A DNA stretch of 64,000 nt, from assembly GCF_003130205.1 (NCBI RefSeq), contig NZ_NRDF01000007.1, forward strand, positions 53,374 to 117,373, in the 5' to 3' direction. Source of the DNA: Aggregatibacter actinomycetemcomitans (GTDB lineage: Bacteria; Pseudomonadota; Gammaproteobacteria; Enterobacterales; Pasteurellaceae). Under the pieces are notes generated by a model that was not told the origin of the DNA, did no database searches, and saw only the letters and a program-made list of their open reading frames with translations. A program made the translations under genes and the position numbers. Positions 1 to 9,534 of the stretch are shown one piece after another. How positions within the stretch are numbered: position 1 is the stretch's first letter; each line of letters starts with the position of its first letter.

Positions 1-340
1 AATTGGCTCCTGCGTGGTGGAAGTGTCGCAGCCGCGCAAACCTTGTGAACGCCTGTCTAAAAATACCAATAATCCGAACACACAACAAACCGTGTATCGC
101 TCCGGTTGGTCGGGCTGGTATGTGCGGGTGGTGCGCAAGGGGGAAATTCAGCGGGGCGATAAATTAATTTTGCAGTCGCGTCCGCATCCCGACTTTACCA
201 TTCGCCATTTGAACCGTTTGCTTTCGGCACCCGACACGATTAACGAATTGGAACAGGCGTTGGCACTTGAGGTATTGGCGCCGGCGTTTAAACGTTCGTT
301 GCATTCTCAGCTTACCAAGTTACAACAAAAACAGGGTTAA
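1..340 (+). CDS. yiiM: YiiM-like MOSC domain protein, 3' part only
   Basis: This is the C-terminal part of a MOSC-domain protein of the YiiM family, which in enterobacteria acts with molybdenum cofactor in reducing N-hydroxylated compounds. The frame is open from the first base of the window, so the GTG at 14 is not the start and the N-terminal half lies outside. The motif VSQPRKPC carries the conserved MOSC cysteine. A C-terminal helical part (residues [13 protein letters not shown]) follows, as in YiiM. ychJ starts 3 bases after the stop, so the two are probably co-transcribed. Confidence 0.8.
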   Translation, partial: IGSCVVEVSQPRKPCERLSKNTNNPNTQQTVYRSGWSGWYVRVVRKGEIQRGDKLILQSRPHPDFTIRHLNRLLSAPDTINELEQALALEVLAPAFKRSLHSQLTKLQQKQG

Positions 341-342
341 AA

Positions 343-819
343 ATGACCGCACTTTTCGATTCCCATTGCCCTCCTTGTCAGTCCCGGAAAACCTATGGGG
401 AATGCTGCGGGCATTTTCATTCTTACGCACAGTTTCCCGAAACCGCCGAACAACTCATGCGCTCGCGCTATGCCGCGTATGTGTTAAAAAATGTGCCGTA
501 TATTGTGGAAACCACCGTGCCGAGCCAGCAAAAGCTGCTGAACGTGCAGTCTATTCAAACATGGGCGGAAAATACGCAATGGCTTGGTTTGCAGATTCTG
601 AACACGGAAACTCTGGCGAAGGTGCAAAGTGCGGTGGAATTTAACGCCGTTTTTCAGGGCGAGGACGGTGAGCAGTCGCATCATGAACGTTTGATTTTTG
701 TAAAAATTGATGGGCGTTGGTATTTTGTGGATCCGACGGTGCCGCTACCGACCATGAAACAGCCTTGCGTATGCGGATCCGACAAAAAATTTAAGCATTG
801 CTGCGGAGGATTGTTATGA
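343..819 (+). CDS. ychJ: YchJ-family SEC-C motif protein
   Basis: This 158-aa protein has a cysteine-rich metal-binding SEC-C-type motif at each end: CPPC...ECCGH at residues 9-24 and [13 protein letters not shown] at about 143-155. The middle is an NTF2-like (YchJ) domain. The family's role is not firmly known; the SEC-C motif binds zinc in SecA. The stop codon overlaps the start of the next gene in the string ATGA, so translation of the two is probably coupled. Confidence 0.85.
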   Translation: MTALFDSHCPPCQSRKTYGECCGHFHSYAQFPETAEQLMRSRYAAYVLKNVPYIVETTVPSQQKLLNVQSIQTWAENTQWLGLQILNTETLAKVQSAVEFNAVFQGEDGEQSHHERLIFVKIDGRWYFVDPTVPLPTMKQPCVCGSDKKFKHCCGGLL

Positions 820-1646
820 TTGATCTGAAATCCTTTTGTACGTTGTTTTGGCAACGGTTTAATCACAATAAGCTCACACAAGCCGCCGGTTATCTGACTT
901 ACAGCACCATGCTTGCTATTGTGCCGCTGATTATGGTGGTGTTTTCTATCTTTTCTGCTTTTCCGGTGTTTAACGAAGTTACCGGTGCGTTGAAAGCGTT
1001 TATTTTTACTAACTTTGCCCCGTCCGCCGGCGATGTGGTGGGGCAATATATTGATGAATTTGTGAATAATTCCAAACAGATGAGTGCGGTGGGCATAATC
1101 AGTTTAATTGTGGTGGCATTGATGTTGATTAATTCCATCGACCGCACCTTGAACGGCATTTGGCACGACACCAGCACCCGCCCGATTTTTACTTCTTTTG
1201 CGATTTATTGGCTGATTTTGACGTTAGGCCCGCTGTTAGTGGGCACCAGTATTGCCGCCAGTTCTTATGTAAAAACTATGTTTGAGCATTCTGCCGCCTC
1301 TTCTTTCGGCTTGAAATTACTTGGTTTTGTGCCGTTTCTTTCCACCTGGTTTATTTTCACCGTGATTTATATGGTGGTGCCAAATAAAAAAGTCAGCATT
1401 AAACATTCCGCTGCCGGGGCGCTGATTGCCGCAGTGTTTTTTACGCTGGGTAAGCAAGCATTTGCTTGGTACATCGTGACCTTTCCGTCTTATCAATTAA
1501 TTTACGGCGCCATGGCGACCTTGCCGATTATGCTGTTATGGATTCAGTTAAGCTGGACTTTCGTGCTACTCGGCGCGCAACTGGCGGCGGTGCTGGCGGA
1601 AGTGCGGTCGAAAAAACAAATAAATTATCAGGAGGTGGGACAGTGA
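816..1646 (+). CDS. yihY: YihY/BrkB-family inner-membrane protein
   Basis: This 276-aa integral membrane protein has about six hydrophobic segments. It belongs to the YihY/BrkB family, which has often been misnamed ribonuclease BN. I chose ATG 816 over the upstream TTG 798 because GGAGG lies at the right distance before 816 and the ATG overlaps the ychJ stop (ATGA). Its own stop overlaps the GTG start of dtd. Molecular function is unknown; a transporter-like role is only inferred from topology. Confidence 0.85.
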   Translation: MIDLKSFCTLFWQRFNHNKLTQAAGYLTYSTMLAIVPLIMVVFSIFSAFPVFNEVTGALKAFIFTNFAPSAGDVVGQYIDEFVNNSKQMSAVGIISLIVVALMLINSIDRTLNGIWHDTSTRPIFTSFAIYWLILTLGPLLVGTSIAASSYVKTMFEHSAASSFGLKLLGFVPFLSTWFIFTVIYMVVPNKKVSIKHSAAGALIAAVFFTLGKQAFAWYIVTFPSYQLIYGAMATLPIMLLWIQLSWTFVLLGAQLAAVLAEVRSKKQINYQEVGQ

Positions 1647-2077
1647 TTGCGTTAATTCAGCGGGTAACCCAGGCAAAAGTAGAAGTAGGCGGTGAGGTTG
1701 TCGGACAAATCGGCGAGGGATTGTTGGTGCTGTTGGGCGTAGAAAAGGATGATGACCGACAAAAAGCGGATAAACTGGCGGAGAAAGTGTTGAATTATCG
1801 CGTGTTTAGCGACGCAGATAACAAAATGAATCTGAATGTGCAGCAAATCGACGGTGAATTATTGGTGGTGTCGCAATTTACCTTGGCGGCAGATACGCAA
1901 AAAGGGCTACGCCCAAGTTTCTCTAAAGGAGCGCCACCGCCGTTGGCAAATGAGCTTTATGCGTATTTCGTGCAAAAGTGCGGTGAAAAATTAAAAGTGG
2001 AATGCGGACGTTTTGCGGCGGATATGCAGGTGAGCTTGGTTAATGACGGTCCCGTCACATTTTGGTTAAGTTGTTAG
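1643..2077 (+). CDS. dtd: D-aminoacyl-tRNA deacylase
   Basis: DTD removes D-amino acids, and wrongly attached glycine, from tRNA in the cytoplasm. At 144 aa it has the usual length. Both family signatures are visible: [12 protein letters not shown] in the middle and NDGPVTFWL at the C-terminus, matching the SQFTL and NxGPVT active-site motifs. The start is GTG at 1643 after the strong Shine-Dalgarno AGGAGG, overlapping the yihY stop as GTGA. A longer in-frame start at 1466 would run through yihY and is rejected. Confidence 0.93.
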   Translation: MIALIQRVTQAKVEVGGEVVGQIGEGLLVLLGVEKDDDRQKADKLAEKVLNYRVFSDADNKMNLNVQQIDGELLVVSQFTLAADTQKGLRPSFSKGAPPPLANELYAYFVQKCGEKLKVECGRFAADMQVSLVNDGPVTFWLSC

Positions 2078-2242
2078 ACCGGATGAAATTTTTATGCGTT
2101 TCCCTGGCAGTCACCTGATTTTTCTGCTAAATTGAAATTCCTTCCGTGATCGATAAAAATTTTTTATTCTTCGCATAAAAATTCCCGGTGTTTAAAATCA
2201 TTAGCAATAACCGGGATTTCATTATTAAAAAGAGGATGTTCT

Positions 2243-3451
2243 ATGACTTTCAATACTTTTGAAACCCTCGCACTGGCAGGCTTTGTGCTGTTGCTTGGGT
2301 ATTTTCTGGTAAAACGTATTTCCTTATTGAAAAGCTATAATATTCCTGAGCCGGTTGTGGGTGGTTTCTTAGTCGCGATTATTCTCACCGTTTTATATCA
2401 AGGCTGGGGATTGTCTTTTATGTTTGATACGAATTTGCAATTCACCATGATGTTGGTATTCTTTTCTTCCATCGGTTTAAGTGCTAACTTTGCGCGCTTG
2501 GTAAAAGGTGGTAAACTGTTAATTATTTTTGTGATTGCAGCAACATTATTGATTACTGTACAAAATATCGTGGGTGTAACAGGTTCGGTCTTACTCGGTA
2601 TCGACCCTGCTTACGGTCTAATTGCCGGTTCGGTCACCTTAACCGGCGGACACGGTACCGGTGCGGCATGGGCCGGTAAATTAACAGAGTTATTCCACCT
2701 TGAAGGCGCCTTGGAATTAGCCATGGCTTGTGCCACCTTTGGTTTGGTCTCCGGTGGTATTATCGGCGGTCCGGTGGCGCGCCATTTATTAGGGAAAATG
2801 AAACATGGCGAGAATCCGGAAAGCGATGATGTCGATGATGTACAAGAAGCTTTTGAGCACCCTACTTACCAACGTAAAATTACAACCCGTTCACTGATTG
2901 AAACGATTACCATGATGACATGCTGTTTGCTTATCGGTCAGTTCTTGGATGCACACACAAAAGGTACCGTCATTGAATTGCCAACATTCGTATGGTGTTT
3001 GTTTACCGGGGTCGTCATTCGTAATTCTTTGACTCATATTTTCAAGTTTAATGTTGCCGATTCTGCCGTAGATGTTTTGGGTAACGTGGGTCTGTCCTTA
3101 TTCTTAGCTATTGCATTAATGTCCTTAAAATTATGGCAATTAGCAGGGTTGGCGTTACCGGTCATGGTCATTTTGGCAATTCAGGTTGTTCTTATGGCAG
3201 TCTTTGCGGTTTATGTGACTTACCGCATAATGGGTAAAGATTACGACGCAGTAGTATTAAGTGCCGGTCACTGTGGTTTCGGTCTTGGTGCAACACCGAC
3301 GGCAGTAGCGAACATGCAGGCTGTGACAAGCCGTTTTGGACCGTCACATAAAGCTTTCTTAATTGTACCGATGGTTGGCGCATTCTTCATCGACTTGGTA
3401 AATGCTTCCGTGCTCAAAGTCTTTTTATTCGTGGTATCGGCATTGCACTAA
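2243..3451 (+). CDS. gltS: Sodium/glutamate symporter
   Basis: GltS imports glutamate with sodium across the inner membrane. The protein is 402 aa (E. coli 401), is hydrophobic throughout, and has the glycine-rich GGHGTGAAW in its first half and a second re-entrant-loop motif, GHCGFGLGATPTAVANM, near the C-terminus. These inverted repeats are typical of the family. A Shine-Dalgarno (AAGAGGA) precedes ATG 2243. It is a single-gene unit with its own terminator. Confidence 0.93.
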   Translation: MTFNTFETLALAGFVLLLGYFLVKRISLLKSYNIPEPVVGGFLVAIILTVLYQGWGLSFMFDTNLQFTMMLVFFSSIGLSANFARLVKGGKLLIIFVIAATLLITVQNIVGVTGSVLLGIDPAYGLIAGSVTLTGGHGTGAAWAGKLTELFHLEGALELAMACATFGLVSGGIIGGPVARHLLGKMKHGENPESDDVDDVQEAFEHPTYQRKITTRSLIETITMMTCCLLIGQFLDAHTKGTVIELPTFVWCLFTGVVIRNSLTHIFKFNVADSAVDVLGNVGLSLFLAIALMSLKLWQLAGLALPVMVILAIQVVLMAVFAVYVTYRIMGKDYDAVVLSAGHCGFGLGATPTAVANMQAVTSRFGPSHKAFLIVPMVGAFFIDLVNASVLKVFLFVVSALH

Positions 3452-3467
3452 TTGAATTTATAGAAAC

Positions 3468-3502
3468 AAAAAACCCATTGAGTTGTTCAAATGGGGTTTT
3501 TT
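3468..3502 (+). terminator. Terminator after gltS
   Basis: The inverted repeat AAAAAACCCATT ... AATGGGGTTTTTT, with an 11-base loop and a run of T, lies just after the gltS stop. One G is bulged. Because it is A-rich on one side and T-rich on the other, it can also end the convergent cpxA transcript. Confidence 0.8.
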
Positions 3503-3508
3503 GTTAAA

Positions 3509-4897
3509 TTATTTTGCTACCCAAAGCGGTAAGCGTAAGATAACGGCTAAGCCACCCAGATCAGCTTTCCCTGCCCAGACTGCGCCGTGATGGTCTTTCG
3601 CTGTATTGGCAACAATGGATAAGCCTAAGCCGGTGCCACCGGTTTCGCGGGTACGCGTTTCATCAACGCGATAAAACGGCTTAAAGATTTTTTCATATTC
3701 ATCTTCCGGTAAGCCTGCACCGTTATCTTCAATACGAATAAATAAGTCATTTTCATGCCTATAGATGTGGACGGAAATTGCTGATTTTGTGTATTTCAAC
3801 GCATTTCTGACAATATTTTCCACCGCACTTGCAAGAAGTCCATGGTTACCATTGAGGTAATACTGTTCAGGATGGGCGATGCCTTGTTCCACGTTAAAAC
3901 GAATATTTCGTTGAGCTGCTTCAAATTTTGCATCTTCTAAAATTTCTTTCCAAAGCAAAGGTATCGGGAAGATGTCTTTTTCCAGATGGCTATTCAGCTG
4001 TTGACGGGAAAGCTGTAGCAAGTCACTGACCATTTTATCTAAACGTTGTGCTTCCGTATCAATACGCTGAATTTCGTTACTGTCACCTAAGCGACGGCGC
4101 AATAACGCCGTTGCCAGTTGTAGACGGGTCAGCGGTGTTCTTAATTCGTGAGAAATAGAAGATAATAACGATTGCTGATTTGACAATACCTCTTCAAGAG
4201 AGAGCATCATGCGGTTAAAACTTTGTCCTACTTGACGCAACTCGATCAACCCCTTGGTTTCAAGATTTTTATTAATTTTTAAATTTCCTATGGCAACGGC
4301 ATTTGCTGCAAGTTGTAAGTTACGAATAGGCTGACCTATACTGCGTGATAGCCACCACAATAATGGTGTGGAAATTAAAATGACTAAGATGATCAGGAAA
4401 AACGGGCGATCAAAAATGTAGTTTAGAATCTCTTTCTGCGCATTGATCTGATTGACAAAATATAAGCTATAAGATTGATTATGCTCAGGATTTAAGTACA
4501 GAGAAAACGGGCCGACAATTTGAATATTGGAATAGATTTTTTTTAACGGTTGATCCAGTGAAGCGTTATTAAAAATAAATTGACGTACTGATTTTTCTTC
4601 CTCAGGGAGGGCACCGAGAATTTGCCCACTCGGCGAGATTAGTACAGGATGAGGGGTAAATCGATCATTAGGGAAACTTGGAATCCCTGCTAAAATACGG
4701 GAAATTTGATTGTTACGCATCGAAGTTGTAATTTCTTTTTGATACTTTACCATTTCATGCTCTTTTAAATCCGAGTAAATATGCGCATCAAAATAAGGTA
4801 ATAAAAAAATAAAGATTAGTAAAATGGAAAATGTGAGCCAGAAGAAAGTGAAAATTCGTATGGTGAGTGAGTTAAAAATAAATTCTTTTCTGAACAT
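3509..4897 (-). CDS. cpxA: Envelope-stress sensor histidine kinase CpxA
   Basis: CpxA is the inner-membrane sensor kinase of the Cpx envelope-stress system; it phosphorylates and dephosphorylates CpxR. The 462-aa protein has two transmembrane segments (about 12-36 and 165-183) around a periplasmic sensor region. A HAMP linker follows, then the H-box SSISHELRTPLTR with His250. The ATPase boxes are NIVRNALKYT, DNGAGLP and GGTGLGLS. No cpxP gene, which encodes the periplasmic inhibitor in enterobacteria, is visible nearby. Confidence 0.92.
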   Translation of the reverse strand: MFRKEFIFNSLTIRIFTFFWLTFSILLIFIFLLPYFDAHIYSDLKEHEMVKYQKEITTSMRNNQISRILAGIPSFPNDRFTPHPVLISPSGQILGALPEEEKSVRQFIFNNASLDQPLKKIYSNIQIVGPFSLYLNPEHNQSYSLYFVNQINAQKEILNYIFDRPFFLIILVILISTPLLWWLSRSIGQPIRNLQLAANAVAIGNLKINKNLETKGLIELRQVGQSFNRMMLSLEEVLSNQQSLLSSISHELRTPLTRLQLATALLRRRLGDSNEIQRIDTEAQRLDKMVSDLLQLSRQQLNSHLEKDIFPIPLLWKEILEDAKFEAAQRNIRFNVEQGIAHPEQYYLNGNHGLLASAVENIVRNALKYTKSAISVHIYRHENDLFIRIEDNGAGLPEDEYEKIFKPFYRVDETRTRETGGTGLGLSIVANTAKDHHGAVWAGKADLGGLAVILRLPLWVAK

Positions 4898-4910
4898 GAT
4901 AATTAGGTGT

Positions 4911-4940
4911 GAAAAAGGCTATATAAAAATAGCCTTTATT
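4911..4940 (-). terminator. Hairpin attenuator between cpxR and cpxA
   Basis: A perfect 9-bp stem AAAGGCTAT / ATAGCCTTT with a 6-base loop is followed on the minus strand by TTTTTC. It sits between the cpxR stop and the cpxA start, so it may lower cpxA expression relative to cpxR. Confidence 0.65.
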
Positions 4941-4941
4941 G

Positions 4942-5637
4942 TTATTTTTCCGCTATTAATAAATAACCGCGACCACGAAGTGTTTTAAACCATGGGAGAT
5001 CATCGGAGCGAGCCGGTAATTTTTTTCGTAAATTCGACATATGCATATCAATGGCACGATCGAAAGGTGTAAGTGGCTTGCCCAAAACTTCAAGGCTTAA
5101 CTCTTCACGAGTCAGAATTAACCCGGGATGAGTAATAAGTTTTAGTAATAAAGCAAATTCGGTGCCGGTGAGTTCAAGATCTTTTGAACCCAACATTGCC
5201 TGTTGGCGTCCCGGATAAAACACGATGCCGCCGAACTCGATTTTATCCACATCTGTCGGATCTTTTGCGCTATTTGCCTGTGCAGTACGTCTTAAAATCG
5301 CTTTAATTCGCGCAACCAATTCACGATCGTTAAACGGCTTCGGCAGGTAGTCGTCCGCCCCTAATTCAAGCCCTAAAATACGATCAATATCATCACCGCG
5401 GGCAGTCAGCATCATGACCGGCGTGGAATAGGTTTTTCTGATTTGTTTTAATGTTTCAATACCGTTTAAGACCGGCATCATAATGTCTAATAGGATGAGA
5501 TCATAGCTATGGTCAAGTAATTCCAATGCTTCTTTACCATTGTTTGCGACATTCACCTGAAAGCCTTCTAAATCTAATAATTGTGCTAACAGTTCGGTGA
5601 GTTCCGCATCATCATCAACAAGTAAAATTTTAGCCAT
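4942..5637 (-). CDS. cpxR: Envelope-stress response regulator CpxR
   Basis: CpxR is an OmpR/PhoB-type regulator that controls envelope-stress genes when phosphorylated by CpxA. The 231-aa protein has an N-terminal receiver domain (acidic residues in VDDD at 8-10, phospho-acceptor Asp51 in LILLDIMMP, and MLTARGDD and PKPF motifs). The C-terminal winged-helix DNA-binding domain ends RGRGYLL. It lies 39 bases after bamE and 44 bases before cpxA, so a bamE-cpxR-cpxA transcript is likely. Confidence 0.94.
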   Translation of the reverse strand: MAKILLVDDDAELTELLAQLLDLEGFQVNVANNGKEALELLDHSYDLILLDIMMPVLNGIETLKQIRKTYSTPVMMLTARGDDIDRILGLELGADDYLPKPFNDRELVARIKAILRRTAQANSAKDPTDVDKIEFGGIVFYPGRQQAMLGSKDLELTGTEFALLLKLITHPGLILTREELSLEVLGKPLTPFDRAIDMHMSNLRKKLPARSDDLPWFKTLRGRGYLLIAEK

Positions 5638-5676
5638 AGGTTAAGCCTTTTGGGTTACAAATAAAAATAATGAAGA

Positions 5677-6090
5677 TTATTTCCAGAATTGCCACCAACG
5701 CTTAGCTTGCGCGTCAGGTGCCGTGATAATGGTATTATTCACTTCTACTTTACCGTCATTCGGTAACGGTTTGTCCAAGTCAAAGTTGCTTACGGTGTCA
5801 TTTTGGTCAAAATGTACGACCAGCGTGTGTTGTTCCGGCGTTTCATAGGCTTTTTGTTGTAAGTAAACGTAATACCAAGTGTGGTTGCTGTAAGGATCGA
5901 TGAGAACCGGCGTACCGAGTAAATACTGAACCTGTTGGGCTGTCATGCCGGTTTTTAATTGCGTAACTTTTGAGGCTTCCAAATAGTTGCCTTGCGGCAC
6001 ATCAATACGATAAACAACTTTATTGACGGTGGAGCAGGCGGTAACACTGAGCGCGAAAATAAGTGCGGTTACAACAGATCTGAATTGCAT
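5677..6090 (-). CDS. bamE: Outer-membrane assembly lipoprotein BamE
   Basis: BamE (SmpA/OmlA) is a small lipoprotein of the BAM complex that inserts beta-barrel proteins into the outer membrane. The 137-aa precursor has a signal peptide and lipobox LSVTAC (Cys19). The core TQLKTGMTAQQVQYLLGTP is the hallmark of the SmpA/OmlA fold. It is the first gene of a probable operon with cpxRA, which would tie barrel assembly to the envelope-stress regulator that watches over it. Confidence 0.92.
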   Translation of the reverse strand: MQFRSVVTALIFALSVTACSTVNKVVYRIDVPQGNYLEASKVTQLKTGMTAQQVQYLLGTPVLIDPYSNHTWYYVYLQQKAYETPEQHTLVVHFDQNDTVSNFDLDKPLPNDGKVEVNNTIITAPDAQAKRWWQFWK

Positions 6091-6155
6091 TTCTTTGCCT
6101 TTTTATTCTCTGGATAATGTGGACGATGATACCGAAAGTTTAATTAATTGCCAAA

Positions 6156-7181
6156 CTAATTCTGTTCTTTTAACTGGCGCTGCAACTGATCGCGCAAATT
6201 TGGTGGGAGCCCTTTAATTGTAAGCGTATCGGCGGCTTCATCCCAAATGATACGTTGATTAATTAACTCGGCATCAAAACTAATGGTCACCCCCTCGCCG
6301 GAGCCGGAGAATTTCGTGAGCGACTTAAGTGCGGTGCGAACCGGCGGTATATTTTCTTCCAAGCCGTAATTTTGCGCTTGAGTAAACTCGGCAAAAGGTT
6401 GTTGGTTTAGAGTCGGCAGCTCACCGGAAAGTTCCGTAAGTTCAATGTCTTCGCCGCTATTTATCTGCCCTTTGCAGTATTCAAATACCTGTTTTTTTAC
6501 CGCCTGGGTTTGTTCACGATTTAACTCACCTTGCGCGCAGTAATCACTCACAGCCTGTAACAAACATTGATTTTGTACTTGCGGATTAAGTCCTTCTTCC
6601 GCGCCGAGGAAGTCCATAAAGAAGTCCGCGATTTTGCGTCCTACGCGCCCTTTGATGAAGGTTAAGTAACGATTGGAATTGGCATTAAGTTGCAGGTCGG
6701 TCAAGTTAATGCGTGCCGCCACATCAAATTGGGTGATGTCTAAATATTCGGTGCGCTGAATTTCCAGTTTGTCATCCACCAACATACTGACACGACTATC
6801 CAATAACGCGATAAACAGGTAATCAGTGGCGAGAAAATTATATTGGCATAAAACCAAGGTGCCGTTATCGGCAAAATTATATTTACCCAGTTCGTTAATC
6901 AATAAATTCGTCGCTTCATAGCTGAACGGCAGAAATTCCAGTTCATTTTCCAGCAAGCGATTCAGACTTTGGGCAAACACCGAGGAGTCCAGAAAAACAC
7001 CGTAACCTTTTGCTTTGTTTTGATAGCTTTGGTGTAATTGCAACATCATCTGTTCCACTTCCGGCGTGATCGTCAGCACTTGTTCACGTAATACGCTATG
7101 CAGTTGCGACGCGCTTTCCGCTTCGGTTTGATTGGACTTAATAATTTGGTGGAGAATAATTTGTTTAACTGTAATGCTCAT
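6156..7181 (-). CDS. yejK: Nucleoid-associated protein YejK
   Basis: YejK/NdpA is a nucleoid-associated protein of gammaproteobacteria with reported links to topoisomerases. At 341 aa it is slightly longer than E. coli YejK (335). The N-terminus [13 protein letters not shown] aligns with the family start, and the protein contains the conserved KAKGYGVF and [19 protein letters not shown] segments. It is divergent from yejL with about 125 bases between. Confidence 0.9.
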   Translation of the reverse strand: MSITVKQIILHQIIKSNQTEAESASQLHSVLREQVLTITPEVEQMMLQLHQSYQNKAKGYGVFLDSSVFAQSLNRLLENELEFLPFSYEATNLLINELGKYNFADNGTLVLCQYNFLATDYLFIALLDSRVSMLVDDKLEIQRTEYLDITQFDVAARINLTDLQLNANSNRYLTFIKGRVGRKIADFFMDFLGAEEGLNPQVQNQCLLQAVSDYCAQGELNREQTQAVKKQVFEYCKGQINSGEDIELTELSGELPTLNQQPFAEFTQAQNYGLEENIPPVRTALKSLTKFSGSGEGVTISFDAELINQRIIWDEAADTLTIKGLPPNLRDQLQRQLKEQN

Positions 7182-7307
7182 GAAATTGTCCTTAAAAAAC
7201 TCCGCCTATTATAACCGCACTTTTTACCAGAACTAACAAAATATGTTAGGATTAGCGCAATTATCGGTTAATATATGCGGCATTTTAAATCGGCAGACCA
7301 ACCAAAC

Positions 7308-7532
7308 ATGGCAATTCAATCAAAATATCAAGATAAACAAATAGATGAAATTCTCAACGACATGATTGCAGTGCTTGAAAAACATCAAGCGCCGCTGGAT
7401 TTATCCTTAATCGTGTTGGGCAATATGACTACCAATTTACTGCTCGGCAGTGTCGGAAAGCAGCAACGACAAGTGCTGGCGAAAGCCTTCTCCGACGCTT
7501 TGCTGAATTCCGTTAACACGGCGAACCAATAG
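7308..7532 (+). CDS. yejL: Small conserved protein YejL (UPF0352)
   Basis: This 74-aa soluble protein of unknown function is found only in gammaproteobacteria next to yejK and yejM. The core VLEKHQAPLDLSLIVLGNM is nearly identical to E. coli YejL. I chose ATG 7308 because the usual length is about 75 aa; an upstream ATG at 7275 would add 11 residues with no family support. It is followed 4 bases later by yejM. Confidence 0.9.
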   Translation: MAIQSKYQDKQIDEILNDMIAVLEKHQAPLDLSLIVLGNMTTNLLLGSVGKQQRQVLAKAFSDALLNSVNTANQ

Positions 7533-7536
7533 CATT

Positions 7537-9276
7537 ATGTGGAAATTTAACAGCAAACAATATCGTGAAGAAACCTCGCAAAAAATCTCGTGGGGCCACT
7601 GGTTTGCTTTTTTTAATATTCTATGGGCGATTTTTATCGGCGCCCGTTATGCTTTTATTATCGACTGGCCCGACACCCTATTCGGCAAAGTGTATTTTTT
7701 CATCAGTTTATTGGGGCATTTCAGCTTTATTGTTTTCGCCTTTTATTTACTGGTGATTTTCCCCCTCAGTTTTATCGTCAAAAACCACCGCACTTTTCGC
7801 GGGCTGACCGTTATTCTTGCAACCATTAGCAACACATTATTATTAGTGGATACAGAAGTTTTTGTTCGCTTTAATCTTCACCTTTCCTCCTTGGTCTGGA
7901 ATTTACTGGTGAATCCGGAAAACGGTGAACTCTCCCGCAACTGGCAGCTTTTTTTCGTACCTATGCCGTTGATTTTATTAATGCAAATGTTGTTTTCCCG
8001 TTGGTCTTGGCAAAAATTACGCAGTTTGGAACGGCAAAAATGGTTGAAGGGCGTAGGCATCTTTTTTGTTTGTACGTTTAGCGCCACCCACCTGATTTAT
8101 GCGTGGGCGGACGCGTATTTGTATCGTCCGATTACGATGCAGCGTTCCAATTTTCCGTTGTCCTATCCGATGACTGCCCGCTCACTATTAGAAAAGCGTG
8201 GTTTTATCAACAAGCGGGAATACGCCGAACGGTTGGCACAGGAGGGCCGCTTGGATGCGTTGGCGATTGAATATCCGAAAAACCCACTGATTTTTGATGA
8301 ACCGGCGGATAAACAAAATATCGTTCTGATTACGGTTTCCGGCTTGCGTTATGATGCCATCACTGAAGAGAGCATGCCGAATTTAGCGCAGTTCGCCGCC
8401 GATTCCACGCAATTTACCAATCATTATAGTAGCGGCAATAACAATAACGCCGGTTTAACAGGCTTATTTTATGGTTTGAATGCAAATTATACCGACAGTT
8501 TATTGAGCAGCAAAATTCCTTCCGCACTGGTTGAACACATGGCGCAACAGAAATACGCGCAAGGGCTGTTTTCCGGCAGAAAGTTTAATTCCAGCATTTT
8601 ACGGCGTGCGATTTATCAGCAGACCAAACTGATCGGTGACACTTCCAATCAAGGGGCGATAAATGCTTTCCAACGTTGGCTGGAGACGGCAAAAACGCAG
8701 GGCAAACCGTTCTGGGGCTATTTGAGCTTGGATATTAAACCAAATTTATCACCGGAGAATTATGCGCAGGAACGTACCAAAATTGATGCATTATTAGGGC
8801 AGATTTTGCCGCAATTGGATTTGCCTAATACGCTGGTGATTATTACTGCCGAACATGGCTATACTTTCCGGCAGCTCACGGAGAAAGAAGAAAATCACTA
8901 TTTTGCCCAAGATAAAGTGCGGGTGCCGATGATCGTGCATTGGCAAGGTTTGGCGAAAGGCAAAGTAACAAAATTAACCTCTCATGTGGATGTGTTGCCG
9001 GCGTTAATGAAACACGTTTTCAAGGTGAAAAACCCCATTGGCGATTACGCGCAGGGACGTGATTTGTTTGACTTGAACCAGACCCCAGATTGGGTATTGG
9101 TGTCCAATTATCGCTGGAATGTGATTATTCAGCCGGATGGCACGCAATATCATATTGATACCCGCGGAAACTATCAAAAATATGACCGCACTTATCAGAA
9201 AATTTCCTCCGCGAGACCGCCGTTAGGGCTGTTTTTGGAAGTGTTTAATCAAGAGCGTTCATTTTTGGAAAAATGA
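7537..9276 (+). CDS. yejM: Inner-membrane sulfatase-like protein YejM (PbgA)
   Basis: YejM/PbgA is an essential enterobacterial inner-membrane protein that controls LPS synthesis by sensing lipid A and shielding LpxC from FtsH proteolysis through LapB. The 579-aa protein has about five N-terminal transmembrane segments (residues 20-190) and a large periplasmic sulfatase-fold domain with the YejM-type sequence NIVLITVSGLRYD and the ITAEHGYTF loop. Gene order yejK, yejL, yejM is conserved in the family. Confidence 0.93.
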   Translation: MWKFNSKQYREETSQKISWGHWFAFFNILWAIFIGARYAFIIDWPDTLFGKVYFFISLLGHFSFIVFAFYLLVIFPLSFIVKNHRTFRGLTVILATISNTLLLVDTEVFVRFNLHLSSLVWNLLVNPENGELSRNWQLFFVPMPLILLMQMLFSRWSWQKLRSLERQKWLKGVGIFFVCTFSATHLIYAWADAYLYRPITMQRSNFPLSYPMTARSLLEKRGFINKREYAERLAQEGRLDALAIEYPKNPLIFDEPADKQNIVLITVSGLRYDAITEESMPNLAQFAADSTQFTNHYSSGNNNNAGLTGLFYGLNANYTDSLLSSKIPSALVEHMAQQKYAQGLFSGRKFNSSILRRAIYQQTKLIGDTSNQGAINAFQRWLETAKTQGKPFWGYLSLDIKPNLSPENYAQERTKIDALLGQILPQLDLPNTLVIITAEHGYTFRQLTEKEENHYFAQDKVRVPMIVHWQGLAKGKVTKLTSHVDVLPALMKHVFKVKNPIGDYAQGRDLFDLNQTPDWVLVSNYRWNVIIQPDGTQYHIDTRGNYQKYDRTYQKISSARPPLGLFLEVFNQERSFLEK

Positions 9277-9333
9277 TTACAAATCCGCCTGACCAATAGC
9301 CAAAACCGATTATATTTTTAAGGTTGCTCGCTT

Positions 9334-9534
9334 TATACTAGCAGTCAATTTATATCTGGACAAATACGATGTTATTAATTAAAAATCTGCGAATTTTTTA
9401 TAACATTATCCGTTATTACAATGAATCTGCTTCATTGTGCACCCTTCTTTTTTCAATTAATAACCTGTCCTCTTTTGAGGATTTTTTCTATTTGCGCCCA
9501 TCACATTTTCCAATTTGCCTACCATGGAGTAATC
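9334..9534 (+). promoter_or_regulatory. Leader with possible attenuator before the amidohydrolase
   Basis: A -10-like TATACT lies at 9334-9339. The ~195-base leader then holds a hairpin AATGAA-tctgc-TTCATT (9420-9436), pyrimidine-rich tracts (9441-9453), and a terminator-like TCCTC-tttt-GAGGA stem followed by six T (9468-9487). A small frame starts at ATG 9369 and overlaps the gene start. The layout resembles attenuation leaders, but each stem is short. The promoter has no convincing -35. Confidence 0.35.

Noticed and set aside
9421..9534. N-terminal extension of the amidohydrolase to ATG 9421
   Set aside because: The extra residues are encoded by the hairpin-rich leader, have no ribosome-binding site and add nothing like a known domain; ATG 9535 has GGAG before it.
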